Made by a program: the position numbers and the translations under genes. Positions 37,191-49,822 of a stretch of 64,000 nucleotides of DNA are shown here, piece by piece (within the stretch, counting starts at the first letter, position 1; each line of letters opens with the position of its first letter). The notes under the pieces were generated by a model that was not told the DNA's origin, did not search any database, and saw only the letters and a program-made list of their open reading frames with translations. The stretch comes from Grammothele lineata (Eukaryota > Basidiomycota > Agaricomycetes > Polyporales > Polyporaceae). The DNA lies in contig NDFF03000080.1 of assembly GCA_002150815.3 (NCBI GenBank), forward strand, positions 62,001 to 126,000, read 5' to 3'.

Positions 37191-38727
37191 TGGGGCGTGC
37201 ATTGTGTCGTGTTGGGCCCTCGCCCCCCGCCGGGCGTTGGCTCATGTTTTGCCTGTATGTGCGTGTTCTTCGCTCGTCTTTTCGTCCCTCCGTTTTCAAA
37301 TATTCCTCTCAGAAGTCCTAGATCACACGACACACCTTCGATGGTTCACAGTGCATGGCTGGGTCGACGAGATAGCGCTCGAGGGCACTCCGAATGACTA
37401 GTCGCTGGCATTGGAATGCCTGCCGCGTAGATAACACGATGGGAAAACGCTATGATATGGGTATGATTGAGTGCCGGTGAGCTGAACATCACTTGGCGGT
37501 CTGCGCTTCTTAGTAACAATACTCTAGATAGAGCCCCCTTTGTTCCATCTCCGCAGCTCGTCTAGAACCTACGCCACCTGGGCGGTTTCTGGTACATCGC
37601 TACGCGTGGACACTCAAGGGTGTACGAGAGTGTTCCCACCTGCGCCCTTATTCAGAGGTTTTGATGGACGCTGCGCGGCCCTTGTAGACGAAAAGCACAC
37701 ACTCGGGCGGCCTGCAAATCAAGAGGATGGAATGCCCTGGCAAGGCTGGGAAAGCATCGTATGCATGACCCATGCGCATATCCTCAGCTTGAGACTCAAA
37801 GAGACCTATATAAGTTCTCAGAACATGCATACGCATAGCATTCAGTAGTCAGCTTCAGATCGTAGAAGCGTATAAGAACGAGTAAAGTGCTGCGTCTGCT
37901 CGCGTTCTTCATGTGCCACAAACACCCCATGACTTTATTGACCACTTCCAGACCTGCGTCCCGGATTGCGTTCCTTCCTGCAGCTCTGCGTCCAAAGGTC
38001 ACCGTCGATCTGCATGTGCGCGAGGGGAGTCAGGATAGACGAGGTGAGTAGATGCATATACTCGGTCGATCGTTCGCGCGCCTCATCTCCCATCGTGCTC
38101 CGCAGCATTGGCGAAACTTTGACATTCCTCAGCGCGCTATGCCCCCGATGTTCCGTATCTCCTACTGACAGCAGATAGCCGCCATTCTCTTCTCCGTCTC
38201 GAACAATTTGTTGTGTGGCGTATCACACGAGGGCCCGCTCTGACGCAAGATCCGTCGCATAGTCGCAAGGAACGCTGTTGGTAAGCTTCCGGCAGGCTAT
38301 GTCTGACAGGGTAAGCTGAAGCACCAGCTCATTGAACGCATCACTTAGTTAGAACGGGTAGTTCCAAGCTGCAGCACAAATTCGAACTGCAGAAATGGAG
38401 GTGCTAATAGTTGGGTTATTGCATACTACTGCAGCGAGGAGGCGGTGCAAGAGATGCTTGTGCCGAACAGGTGCACACGACTCCCCCAATAAGATTTGAC
38501 ATATGACTTACGGTTTACCCTTGGTAGACCTCCCTCTGCCGATCGGAGACATACGTAGTACGCACTGCAGCGATGCGTAACTCGTAGCACCCAATAGACG
38601 TCAGTAACCCGCTAGCGCTGAACCTTGTAGGGGCTCTCGTGTCAGAAATCCCCCACCGGAACTTACTTAAAGCTTTTCCGACGCTCCTCTAGCCAGTCCA
38701 AAGGGCTTCGCCTCTGACATTTTCGCC
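37191..38727. other. Intergenic region, no supported gene
   Basis: No frame with a family motif, no RNA gene and no obvious repeat. The promoter of the P450 gene must lie at the right end. Confidence 0.5.
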
Positions 38728-40666
38728 ATGTCTACCACCACATACCTGCTCGCTATTCTAACTTTCGTAGCCTCCTTCTACTTCTACCACACGCGCGCGC
38801 GCAATGCAAAGGGCCTACCCTTCCCTCCTGGTCCGAAGGGGTTGCCGTGGCTCGGACCCATTCGCGAGATTCCCCAGGGCGTAGCGTGGAAGGTATTCCA
38901 AGAATGGAGCAAGAGATATTGTAAGGATGCACGAGACTTTGGACGTATTGATTAGCTGAAGAATTCCCGTCTGAAGGCAGCGATATCATCTACTTCCAGG
39001 CGTTTGGCAAGGACAACATCATCATTAACTCGGCTGATATCGCCCACGAGCTCCTTGAAAAGCGTAGCGTCCTCTATTCTTGCAGACCGTGGATTCCCAT
39101 GGCTTCGGAAGTGTAAGCTTTTGTCTCTTAGCCAGGAGGGTTCTCGGCTCACGGAGGCATGTTCTTAGCATCGGCTGGGACTGGGCCCTCCCCCTCATTC
39201 CCTACGGCGACAAGTTCAAGCGGCATCGCAAGTATCTTCAGGACTACTTCAAGAAGTCGTCCCTCCCCAACTACTACCACATCCAGCTCAACGAGGTACA
39301 CAAGATGCTCAACGATATTCTCGATGACCCCACCAATTACGCCGATCATGTCAAGCGCATGGCCGCGGGCATTACGATGATGACGACGTACGGGCATCAG
39401 GTCAATGACATCAACGACCATTTCGTCACCATCGCTGAGCGTGGCGTCAAGACCATCGACGCGGTCGGCGCGGTCGGCGCGCACATCGTCGACCTCTTCC
39501 CTATCCGTAAGTCTTCTGTCGGTTAGGCGTTCACTACTAGGATCGACACTGCTCACCGCGTTTCGTCCTAGTGCGATTTATTCCGGACTGGATGCCGGGC
39601 GCAGGCTTCAAGCGCGTTCCTCCTGGGACCCGCGAGAATCTGCAAACGTTCCTGAACACCCCCTTTGAGCAGGTCAAGAAGCAGATGGTGAGTTGCACTT
39701 CTCTCATTCTGCTGTTAGTTCATAAATTAACATTTCGAACAGGCTGATGGTACCGCTGTGGCGTGCTACACCGCGTCCATGCTCGAGGAAACCGATGATG
39801 AGGAAGGCATCCGAAGCACGGCAGCGATCTCTTACTCAGGTTTGTAGCGTTGTAGGATGGCCGACAATGTTCAAACGCTTATCATGGCTTTCCCCACAGG
39901 CGGTTTTGACACAGTCCGCCTTCACGCCTTTCCTTTGCATCATCTGCTTGAAGCTGACCTGCTTCTCTTTCGTAGACACTCTCGACGATAATGGCGTCAA
40001 TCGTATGCCTCGTCCGCGACCAGTGTGCCCAGGCACGCATTCAGGCAGAGATGGACCTAGTCGTCGGCAAGGACCGCCTACCGACTTTCGCTGACCGCGA
40101 ACGCCTGCCCTACCTGCACGCCGTCATTACCGAGGCCATTCGGGTTGCTTCGACCACGCCCGTCGGCGTCCCGCACCGACTCATGGAGGACGATGAGTAT
40201 GAGGCTATGTTCCTCCCTAAGGGCGCGATGGTAATGGCGAATACGTGGGCAATGCTCAACGACCCGCGTGTATATCCTGAGCCGGAGAAGTTCGACCCGG
40301 ACCGATTCCTCACCGGTGAGGGGCGCATGCCGCAGGCGGACCCGCGCGGGCCCGCGTTCGGGTTCGGGCGGCGCGTGTGCCCGGGCAAGGACCTCGCGGA
40401 AAATACCGTCTTTGTGACGGTGTCGAACTTGTTCTATGCGTTCAAAATTACGCCCGCCGTCGACGCTCAGGGGAACGAGATCCCGATTCCCAATGAATTT
40501 GTGGAGCATTCCGTCAGGTGCGTACTGGTAGGCGGGTATTGGCAGAGAATATGGTGCTGACGGCTCCTTGCTGCGAACGGACAGGAAGCCGTTCCCCTTC
40601 CAGATCAAGATCCGGCCTCGTCGCGAGAACTCGACCAGTCTCATTCGGCAGTCAAAACTCGTCTAG
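38728..40666 (+). CDS. Cytochrome P450 monooxygenase
   Basis: Eight exons sum to 506 codons: 38728-38920, 38977-39112, 39169-39506, 39572-39687, 39743-39839, a 14-nt micro-exon 39900-39913, 39976-40517 and 40585-40666. The N-terminal membrane anchor is YLLAILTFVASFYFY, then the Pro-rich hinge LPFPPGPKGLPWLGP. The micro-exon supplies the I-helix GGFDT, completed by TLSTI from the next exon. The K-helix is EAIR, the PERF-like motif FDPDRF, and the haem loop FGFGRRVCPG with its Cys ligand. Length and motifs indicate an intact ER-bound enzyme of the fungal OrdA-like type; the CYP family number cannot be assigned here. Substrate unknown. Confidence 0.92.
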
Positions 40667-41861
40667 GCCGGTAATGCGTAGCATTATAGGTGTAGTGAAT
40701 GACGGTGTTTCTGTAGGGTTGAAGACGAACAATTGTGAACCTCTATAGAATAAGTAGCAAAGTCTCCTTGTTGTCAATGTATTTATGTTCGTTCCGCCAT
40801 TTGTCGCTTTTATAGACTTCATGTACTAGCAATGGGCCCAGGTACTGTTGAAACCATCGGAGAAGACTAAATTCTGGGCTTTAGACCTCAAGCTAATGAC
40901 TCACTCATCCATGAGCTGCACTTCGAGTGCATCGACTAGCCTCTCCAGCAATTTAGATATCAGGAACATACCACCATGCGCAACAGCAGAGCGCGGCAGT
41001 CTGTTGTCCTGACTGCAGCGAGCGTCTGGGATGTTTACGAGTGACGTCATCCACTGACGTAAGTCGAATGTCCTAGTGGCTGACGTCGCGCGCGCGAGGT
41101 CTCGTGGCATGTCTTTGTTCTCCATCGTCAGCCGTCGTGAGTGTACGTGTTTACTTCTTGGCCAAGAAACTACTCTAATCACTACCTTTGTCCCAAGGGA
41201 TGGGCGTGCGGTCGGAAATCATGGTGCACGTACTACCCGGCCTCGCGCCGGGATTCTAGCCCAAGCTAGGTTGATATGAGGTTACACGCCGCCGTGTGCC
41301 CGCTGTCATGCCATCAAATTAATGTACGTATTGCTCGTATCTGTGTCCTCTTGACTTCGCTTTCCTCTGAACGTCCGAACGACGGGCCGAATTTGAGGTC
41401 ATGCTCGCTCTCTGCCGCTCTTCCGTGACGTCACCCACTGTATGCACGTGACACGGGCCGCGTGGACGGCGCGGACGCGACGGACGCGAACGCGGCGAAG
41501 GTCAACTGACGACCGCCATCTCGTCGCTCGCCTTGCTCCTCCCCCTGTTATATCTGCGAGGTATCCCTCAATCATCTCTGGAGGCCCGTCACAACACGTA
41601 TAGACATCAATTCTCATGTTATGGGGTCTATCTTGGTGTACAGTCATCACCTCTACGACGGTCTCATCAGGCTTCAGCTCACCAACGATGAAATACACCC
41701 ATCGTCCTCCGTCGCGCGGGCCGCTTTCACGGTTGAGAACCGCCTCGCTTCTCCTCACCGCGCGCGTGACGACTTGATCGGCGTGAGTCCCGTCTTTTCG
41801 AATGCACCGTAGAATCTGACGTGCTCTGGACAGTGATGGATGCGGCATGCATATAAGGCCC
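40667..41861. other. Intergenic region upstream of the GH79 gene
   Basis: No gene. It contains the repeat shared with 36090-36250 (40985-41145) and two TGACGTCA (CRE/ATF-like) palindromes near 41042 and 41427. Confidence 0.5.
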
Positions 41862-41866
41862 TAGAC
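41862..41866 (+). promoter_or_regulatory. TATA box of the GH79 gene
   Basis: CATATAAGG lies about 43 nt upstream of the start codon. Confidence 0.55.
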
Positions 41867-41908
41867 TTGTCGCCGTTCTCCTCGACGCGGGTGTTCCCAC
41901 TTCACGTC

Positions 41909-43652
41909 ATGGTACGCCCTCAGCTCGCCCTCTTCACTCTCGCGGCCTTCTACTGGACCGTCTGCGCTGCCATCAACGTCTCGCTCCCCGTCTCCCCGCC
42001 ATCCAACTCCCAACCTCTCTCCTCTACTCTTCTCTCCTTCTCCATCGAGCAAGACCTCTGGCCCGACTGGTCTGGGACGGATGCTCGCAACGAGTTCACC
42101 CACTCTGCGCTCACCCGCCTCGGCTCCCTCACCGGCACCCCGCCCAAGATCCGCGTCGGGGCCAACTCCGAGGACCTCACCGTCTGGTCGCCTTCCGTTA
42201 GTGTCAGCGAGACCTCCTTCCCACCCCCGACTACGGATACACCCTACCCCGTCGCGACGACCATCGTTGTCGGGGACGAATACTACGCGCTCTCCCGCTT
42301 CCTCCCTCGCGGTACGCACATGACCTGGGGCGTCAACCTCGGCGCGAACAACGCGACGAACGCGGTCAACATGGCCGAAGCGATCGTGCGCGCGTTCGCG
42401 AGTGAGGAGGTGCAGGCGGCGGGGGTCGTGCTCGACCTAATCGAGGTCGGGAACGAGGCGGACTTGTACGGGAGCAACGGGCTGCGGGCGGGCGGGAACT
42501 GGACGGTGCAGGCGTACGTTCCGGATTGGATCTCCGTCGCGGGGCCCGTGGTAGAGGCGGCCGGGATTGTGGGGAACGACGGGCCGGTGTCGTTGCAGGG
42601 CGCGGCGTTCATCGGGCACAGCTCGTTCACACCGCGCGCCATCTTCGGCCTGGGGATCTTGGAGAGTACCCCGGGGAAGGATATTTCGACGTACGTGTTT
42701 TTTCATGGATTTGCATGCGCATATACCCACATTCCTCCTCAGAATCTCGCAGCACCAGTACTCGGCCGCGTTCTGTGACGGAGGCGACTTCCTCCTGACA
42801 TCTTTCATGACCAAGGCGTTCGTTCGGGGGAACTTGACCGTCTTCAACGCTGATATTGCCGCGGTCAAGGAGCAAGGCCTGAGGTACATTCTAGGGTGAG
42901 TCGGTCCTCCCTCGCGTCAATTGCCTGGTTCTGACGCGCATATAGCGAGACGAATAGCATCGCATGCGAGGGCGCGCCCGGGGTCAGCAACACGGCTGGC
43001 GCCGCGCTCTGGACGATCGACTACACGCTCCAAGCCGCGACGCTCGGGATTGAGGAGCTCTTCTTCCACGAAGGCGTCGGTTTCAAGTATAACTTCGTGA
43101 GTACCCTCACCCACCCCTCGTCTTCCTCTGCCCACATTCCAACGTTCGCACCTTTTCGCACAGTTCCAGCCTGTCACCCTCAACCGCTCCATCACAGACG
43201 GCACCCTGCTCGACCCACCCCTCGCACCGCACATCTCGCCCCTGTTCTACGGCGCGCTCGTCATCGACACCTTCATCGGCTCCTCCGGCTCTGCGGAAAT
43301 CGTCGAGCTCGATGTGAGCGACGACAACGTCTCAGGCTACGCCGCGTTCGAAGGCGGGCGCCTCGCGCGCGCGGTGTTCGTCAACTTGCACGCGTGGCTC
43401 CTGAGCAGCACCGGGGCGCGGCCGTCGGTGCATATCGACTTTGCGTTCGCCGGCACGAATGGAACGAGTCGGGTCGCGAACGGGACGCGGCTGGTCATCG
43501 GGCATGCGGACGATACGAGCGGGTTGACTTTGGGCGGGGAGAGCTACGAGACGGCGGACGTGAGCCCGAGCGGGAAGAAGGTTGTGGAGAGGATCGTGCT
43601 CAGCGAGGGCGTGGACTTGCGTTCGACGGAGGCGATTGTGATCGAGTTTTGA
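41909..43652 (+). CDS. Secreted glycoside hydrolase family 79-like enzyme (beta-glucuronidase type)
   Basis: Exons 41909-42690, 42743-42895, 42946-43096 and 43164-43652 give 525 codons. The signal peptide is MVRPQLALFTLAAFYWTVCA. The TIM-barrel part includes PPKIRVGANSED and LIEVGNEADLYG, where the Glu of GNE is the likely acid/base. YILGETNSIAC contains the likely nucleophile Glu. The C-terminal beta-sandwich domain ends in LRSTEAIVIEF. GH79 enzymes release glucuronic acid or 4-O-methylglucuronic acid from proteoglycans and arabinogalactan; that activity is family knowledge. Many NxT/S sites fit secretion. A broken copy of the 3' part lies at 36655-37190. Confidence 0.9.
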
Positions 43653-43898
43653 GGCTTATGGAGGTGCTTGCTTCCATGCACAATGTATGTCTTCAGATTT
43701 CAACGCTTCAATGTTTCAACGTTTCAACTCGTAGTCTCGGAAGCCCTATGGACGATAAAGGTAATTGAGACGCCGGTTACGTAACCCAACGCGAATGACT
43801 CGGGGCAGGGAGGCGTGAGCTCGCGTCGCGCGTCCCTTTCTTCTACTCGTCCAACTTTCGTCCTCTACTTTTTCACGGCTACTCTCAAGTCTTCGACA

Positions 43899-44861
43899 AT
43901 GGCGTACTGCAACCGCTGCGACAGATGGTTCTCCAACGATCGCGCTCTCTGGCAGCACGAAGACAATTCGAGCATGCATCACCGCTGCACTCCGTGCAAC
44001 AAAGACTTCCTCAGCGACCGTGCCCTCATCCAGCACTACGCCCAAAGCCCAGTTCACGCGTACTGCTATAGCTGCGATGAACACTTCGACTCCTTCAGCG
44101 ATCTGTACGATCACTATGATGACGCTCATTGGTGGTGTCGCAACTGCAATCAGGTACGTGCCTCTCCTCCCCCACCCAGTCGTCCCCGTCATCCACTCAA
44201 CCGCTACCGTTGTCTTTTCTCCCCCGGTCAGTTCTTCAAGAACGAAACTGGACAACAGGAACACAATCGGCAGAGTCACGCCGACCGGTACTGCGCCCCT
44301 TGCAAGCGACTCTTCAAGTCCCCGAACAACCTCCGTGCCCACCAGCAATCGTCGGCCCACCAGCCGCGCTCTATCCTCTGCCCTTTCAAGGGCTGCGGAC
44401 GCGGCTTCATCTCGCGCGCTGCGCTCATCATCCACCTCGAGTCCGGGACATGCGCCTCTGGCATGACGCGCGCCGCGATCAACGACCTCGTCCGTCGTAT
44501 CGACCGCAACGGGATCCTCACCGACCCCTCGCGCCTCCTCACGGGCCCTTCCTCGCCTGCCCCACGCGTCACGGACATGTGGGCGACAGAGCGCGCCTGG
44601 AACGGCCGCGCATACGAGTGCTACCTCTGCGGACGCGGGTTCCGCGCGCTCGTCGACCTCAACAAGCACCTCCGCAGCCCCGCGCACGCCGAGAAGGTGT
44701 ATCGATGCCCCACTGTATGGGAGGGCTGCGGGAAGCAGTTCGCGACGCTGAGCGCGTTTGTGCAGCACATGGAGAGCGCACAGTGCAGCGTGTACCGTTT
44801 CAAGGCACGCATGGACCGGGCGATCGACGCGATCGGGTCCGCGAAGCGCATCGCGCTGTGA
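43899..44861 (+). CDS. C2H2 zinc-finger protein
   Basis: Exons 43899-44153 and 44232-44861 give 295 codons. The intron (78 nt, GTACGT to GGTCAG) has no stop in frame, so retention would add 26 residues. At least six C2H2-like units can be seen, starting CNRCDRWFSNDRALWQH, CTPCNKDFLSDRALIQH, CYSCDEHFDSFSDLYDH and later CAPCKRLFKSPNNLRAH, CPFKGCGRGFISRAALIIH and CYLCGRGFRALVDLNKH. The spacing between fingers is irregular and typical TGEKP linkers are absent. Probably a nuclear nucleic-acid-binding protein; target unknown. Confidence 0.88.
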   Translation: MAYCNRCDRWFSNDRALWQHEDNSSMHHRCTPCNKDFLSDRALIQHYAQSPVHAYCYSCDEHFDSFSDLYDHYDDAHWWCRNCNQVRASPPPPSRPRHPLNRYRCLFSPGQFFKNETGQQEHNRQSHADRYCAPCKRLFKSPNNLRAHQQSSAHQPRSILCPFKGCGRGFISRAALIIHLESGTCASGMTRAAINDLVRRIDRNGILTDPSRLLTGPSSPAPRVTDMWATERAWNGRAYECYLCGRGFRALVDLNKHLRSPAHAEKVYRCPTVWEGCGKQFATLSAFVQHMESAQCSVYRFKARMDRAIDAIGSAKRIAL

Positions 44862-46375
44862 GAGGTGTCTATGTATACGCAGGCGGGCGTTCTAGGTGAG
44901 CCGCCGATCTTGAATACGGGCAGTTTGCGACGTAAGTCGTCGTGGTGTATACTGGCCCCGCGCCACTTTTCCCTTTGTGCATGCACCCACTGCCGTTTTC
45001 CGGCGCTGCATATGGTGTTTCATCTTCGGCCACTCTACAAGATCGACGTCGCCTCAGAATTCAAACGAACCTCAGCAACATGAAACATTTCAAGCGCGTT
45101 CTCATCCGTGATACTCAATATCGAAGGCGTCAAAGGTCTGGTAGTTCGACGAGGCTGCGTATAAATAGTTGGAGCAGACATTATCGGAATCAATGTACAA
45201 CGATAGTGGTGAATACATGGGTTCTGTGATTCTCTCGCTGAATTAGAGTCCGTCTTCTAGTACTCATCTATGACTCCCTGTCTCGAGGAGACCGTTAGAG
45301 GCCGCCGCGTTTCTCACCCACTTTCACTTCGACTTGAGATTTGGACTAGAAAATCTCACCGCGAATACTGAAGTGTTCGAAGAGTACTTATAAGAGCGGC
45401 GAGCCCCTCGTCTTTCGTGCGCCTGTGTTCGCCGTCCGCGCGATTGTTGTGACGTGACAACGCGTGTCATCACGCGTGACGATACGCGTCGTCTTCGCTG
45501 TCGTGCACATGCGGAGAGAGCCTCTTGTTAGGTGCGTGACACATCCGCTCGCATTGTACGCCGTACTAAGACTCCGGTATACTTCATTCCACACAGATAT
45601 CCTGGCTCATTGCAGTTGACTGACTCGGCTCTGAGCCCTTAATACCCTCTGTTCAGTACCGGTCGAACGGAAGTAGCCTTCACATTTACTGTTGACCTGC
45701 AGCGTTCATTCATACGTCATACTCACTATTGAACTTAACGTCATTGACAATCTTTCGCGCACTTTTTTCTCCTACTTTAGCTGGTGGCCACTTGCTCATG
45801 AGAGTATTCTTTGTACGTCCGCCCACTCCTACCGCTCCGCGCCGAGAGGGACCTCGCCGCACGCTAACCTCTTTGCATCCTGCATCTCGTTGTTCTCACT
45901 CGCGCTGAGTATCCGACATGCTCTCTATGGGGCTAGCGCGCAGACGCGAGCATAAACTGCGAGGATCGGACTCGTATGTAGAAGAGCATTCCCACGACGT
46001 CCCTATGATCATCTCCGTGAACCAATCGAGTACATGTCACTGCGACATGATTTGGGTGACGTTGGCAGGTTCAACATACGTAACTAGTAATTTGGTAGCC
46101 TCGATTTTGAATATGAGTGAAGGGCACTACCTGCCTATGATTCTTCAGAAGTAGAAAAAGGAGAGCATCCCCACCCGAGATTGAGACACTTGATTGGGCA
46201 GCGCACCCAGGGTGTACATCTCACCAGCGTTGCCTGCGAGAAATTTAAGCGAGCTATGCAAATGAATTCTTACTAACTAATCACAGTGGTGTGGTCATAT
46301 AGGAGAATTGAGTGTGGTATTTGCCATTCACGTACACCAAGCTCAGACTATGAAGAATGCAGTCCAACCATCGCA
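44862..46375. other. Intergenic region, no supported gene
   Basis: No frame with a recognisable motif, no RNA gene. Short palindromic GTGACG/CGTCAC sequences cluster near 45450-45490 without an obvious role. Confidence 0.5.
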
Positions 46376-48540
46376 TCATTCCGGACCCTTCTTGACACTC
46401 CCCATAGTGTCTGAGCTCGCGTTGAAGTATTGCGCCATGTCGATCAGATGAGGAACTGGAGGCGGGTATTGAGGCGGGGACTCTACTTTGACTTGAATAC
46501 GAGCTCGTAAATTCATGTGTGACCGTCGTTCCACAGTCATCAGGAAGAGCTCATGAAGCGTGATATGTCCGAACGTGTTCATCAAGGACGATCTGTTGAC
46601 TTCCTACGCACACGCACATAATGAGCACAATTTTGACATCCAAGAAAATGTCACTTACCAACGTGCGTTTCGTCTCGTGCGCAATCACGTAGGCGAGATG
46701 GCCTTTCGTCCGCACAAATGCCTCTGATTCGTCCCCAGTGCGATTAAGATCAACTTGTCGGACGTAATCCGTTGAGTGTCGGACCGCAGTATGTTCAAAC
46801 TGTGAAATTCCGGTATGATTAGATTCCGCTATATGTGGAGATCGAATACCATATTGATAGAATATCGACTCACCCGCACACTCAACATCACATAGGGAGG
46901 AATCTCCCAACCCGAAAATACTTCCTGATCCGGGTCCGGGAGTCCTGAAATCGTAGGCTTTGACACTGCTTCTGACAGATTGTAGCCCTCTTCTCCATAG
47001 CTGACGTTCAGGAGGGAGTTAGTGGAACTCTGCATCGTTGGATATGACGGGATCTCCTGGTCCATGAGAGTAGTCCACATGAGTATATCAGCACTGAAGC
47101 GTTGGACTTTTACAAGGTGGCTCACTTACAAATTGAGGGTACTCTGGCGCATCTCTTACTCTGACATGTCCCCGATGAGTTGGTGGTGACCGCTGTGCCA
47201 CAACCGAGCGGAACGTTCCATGAACGGTGTTGCTATTGCTCGGGGAAGGTGCGCCACCCATAGCGACCGGTCCCTGTGGGGAGCGTACCTGAAATAGGAC
47301 AGATCAGTTCATGACCATACAGTGAATGGCGAGGAGGCACTAGATTCACTCTTCCCACCGGATGGGCACCTCCGGACCTCTCTGGCTTGTGTTTAGTTGT
47401 TTCTGCTACTCTTTGAGATAGTGTAGTATATCCATCCGCTACTACAGTAGCGACTAAATTATATAATAGTCAATAAAAGCCGGACGCTATGTGCAATGCC
47501 CTTTATGTACTTACTTCTGTCTTCGTCTACATATATCCTGGGACCTGCCTTGTGCACTGCGCTTCGGACGTCGTTCCAATCACCGTTAACCTATATGAAA
47601 TATGATTGGTCATTCCACGTCATTCTCAGCCTTTCAGGCGATTCTACGTGCCTTTCTGATCAGAGCAATAACATCTAAATCCGAGGCTACAGCAAGAAGA
47701 CATGTAGGTTCTGTCTGGAAGCCAAGAGAAATGAGCTGGAAATTCTAGATGAAAAAACATGTCGATGGTGAGACGAAATGTACTTCAAGGATATACGTTA
47801 GGAGAATTTGAAGTGGATCTAACTGCTAGAGCCCTTCCTCAGCACGTAGCACGTACTCTCAGTGTAGATCAGACTCACTGCATCCTGTGCGTTCCGATCG
47901 ACGCTTTCGGCTCGGTCTTCTCCAGAGATGTCTACGGAAGACAATTGTGCTGCTATTGCACCGTCATCATCCCCAGGATATCTTGGATCCGGTAGATTAT
48001 GGGGTCCAGCTTCAGCGCGCATAGGTGTCTTTAGAATGCCGTACTTTCTCTTCATCATAATGCGATGTATGAAAATACATTGCTTGCAATCCATTGCTCC
48101 CGACAGCTGCATCATGATTCCATTCGTATCCTGGGAGGACTGGCCAACTGTGGAAGATTCAGATAACCTCTGTGAAGGGATGCTATTGAAAGTTGTTGGG
48201 TTGCATGGAGCCTCCCGCGTGTGGCCCATTGGAAGAATCTCGTCGGCAACGGAGACAGAAAACCCGGAGCTGACAAACGGGCCCAAGGCGCCTGAAACGG
48301 TGCCCTGTACGTGTCGATCCTGACTTGTGAACGAGGCGGTCATACAACGAGTTGTCTTAGTTGTAGCACAAACGAAGATGAGATTGTCTTCGTCTATTTC
48401 AATGCCACATGTGTCGCGCGCAAAAGAGGCCCATTGGGTGACATGGGTACCCATATAGTTACACATAGCCCGAATAGCGTCTGTCTGGACTGTGACGGCA
48501 GGAGGCTGGAGTCTTAGAAAGGCTCCGGAGTCCGATACAG

Positions 48541-48549
48541 TTCTGAATC
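48541..48549. repeat. Left 9-bp target-site duplication (TTCTGAATC)
   Basis: Exact direct repeat of 50323-50331, immediately outside the element ends. Confidence 0.9.
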
Positions 48550-49169
48550 GGGCAAAAGGAATTCGACGCCGACGGACGCAAAGCCGCCAGGAGGGACGCC
48601 GCGGGACGCCGCAGCCGGACGCCGACCGGGACGCCAGCCGGGACGCCAACAAGCGCCCGTAGAGGGACGCGTCCTGAACGCGTCCTTTCAGCGGTACTCT
48701 TCCGCGGCGTACACGTCCTGAATCGGTTGCTCTATGAGTCTCCTCAGGAGCATCATACTACATCATGTATCTCTTTTTACGCCATATTCTAACTTTTCAT
48801 GACCTCTTATACCCATTGTTCGCGTGTAGCATCAAGGTGAGCCTTCGTTTGACCAACTCAGTACATAGTTTTACGATACGTCTCTGAAGTGCAGGCTCAG
48901 GGAGAGTGCACTAGGATGTCTCTTCTGACCCATTAATGACCCATGAAAGTGGTTTGCAAGGGTTAGGCTCTCCGTGCGGGATTCCTCAGCACATGCCACA
49001 ACCTTCGGATGCCCAAGCCGTCTCTAGCACATACGGCACGACCCATTGCGTATTATTATCCTAGCCTCTTATAATGTTAACGGAAAATGCTGACGTGACT
49101 TTAATACAGACGTTGTCTTCTTAATTGACACACTTTGTGTGCAAAAGCATCCTCCGCACGACAGCATTG

Positions 49170-49410
49170 CGTCCTTACGCGTCCCAAAACGCGTCCGTAC
49201 GTGTCCCACTCGGCGTCCATACACGTCCCTCGGCGTCCCTCATGGCGTCCCTCGGCGTCCCTCGGCGTCCCCCAGCGTCCGTCCGCTTCCCGTCTGCTTC
49301 CCACTGGCTGCTCACTACGCGTCCGTGCGCATCTCGCAACGCCACAAAATGCCACATGGCGTCCGGGCCGCGGCTGCACACTTCCCTTCGGTGTCCCTCG
49401 CAATTGCACT
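49170..49410 (+). repeat. Irregular GCGTCC array inside the 1.8-kb element
   Basis: GCGTCC or CGTCCC recurs many times at spacings of about 8-20 nt, for example GGCGTCCCTC repeated near 49226-49262. It has the same base motif as both inverted ends of the element. Confidence 0.8.
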
Positions 49411-49781
49411 GGCACGTCTCATTCGTCGTGACGTCCTCGTGCGTCTCACATGACGCTTCATCTACAGGTAACCGTTGGCATTCTTAGACGTATAGACCGT
49501 ATCCTGCTCGTTTCTCTCTTCTCTCTAGACGTGCTATAGGTATGTAATTTATCCCAGACACTTCATACATTGTCCATGTAAGGTAAGTAAATACCGTAAT
49601 GCGACCACTGCTTGTGGTAAGCTCTTGCTCAGTGCTCTCAAAGTGGGAGAAATACTCACCTTGCTGCAGCGCGGGCCCCCGATTCAGCTGCCCAAGAACG
49701 ACTTTCTCTCCATAAGCGAGCAGCCGCAGATAAATCGGAGACGATATCTAGAGCAAAGCGGGGTCGACAGGGCTTCCCTTG

Positions 49782-49822
49782 CCTTGCCTTCGTCGAAAGG
49801 GAAGCGATAGACGAAGGCAAGG
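49782..49822. repeat. Hairpin with 13-bp arms
   Basis: CCTTGCCTTCGTC (49782-49794) and its exact reverse complement (49810-49822) flank a 15-nt loop inside the 1.8-kb element. Confidence 0.8.

Noticed and set aside
43746..44768. Minus-strand frame of 340 codons
   Set aside because: It is the antisense shadow of the C2H2 gene, whose plus-strand frame has repeated C2H2 motifs.
49101..49487. Overlapping frames of about 100 codons on both strands
   Set aside because: They are translations of the GCGTCC array inside the non-autonomous element.
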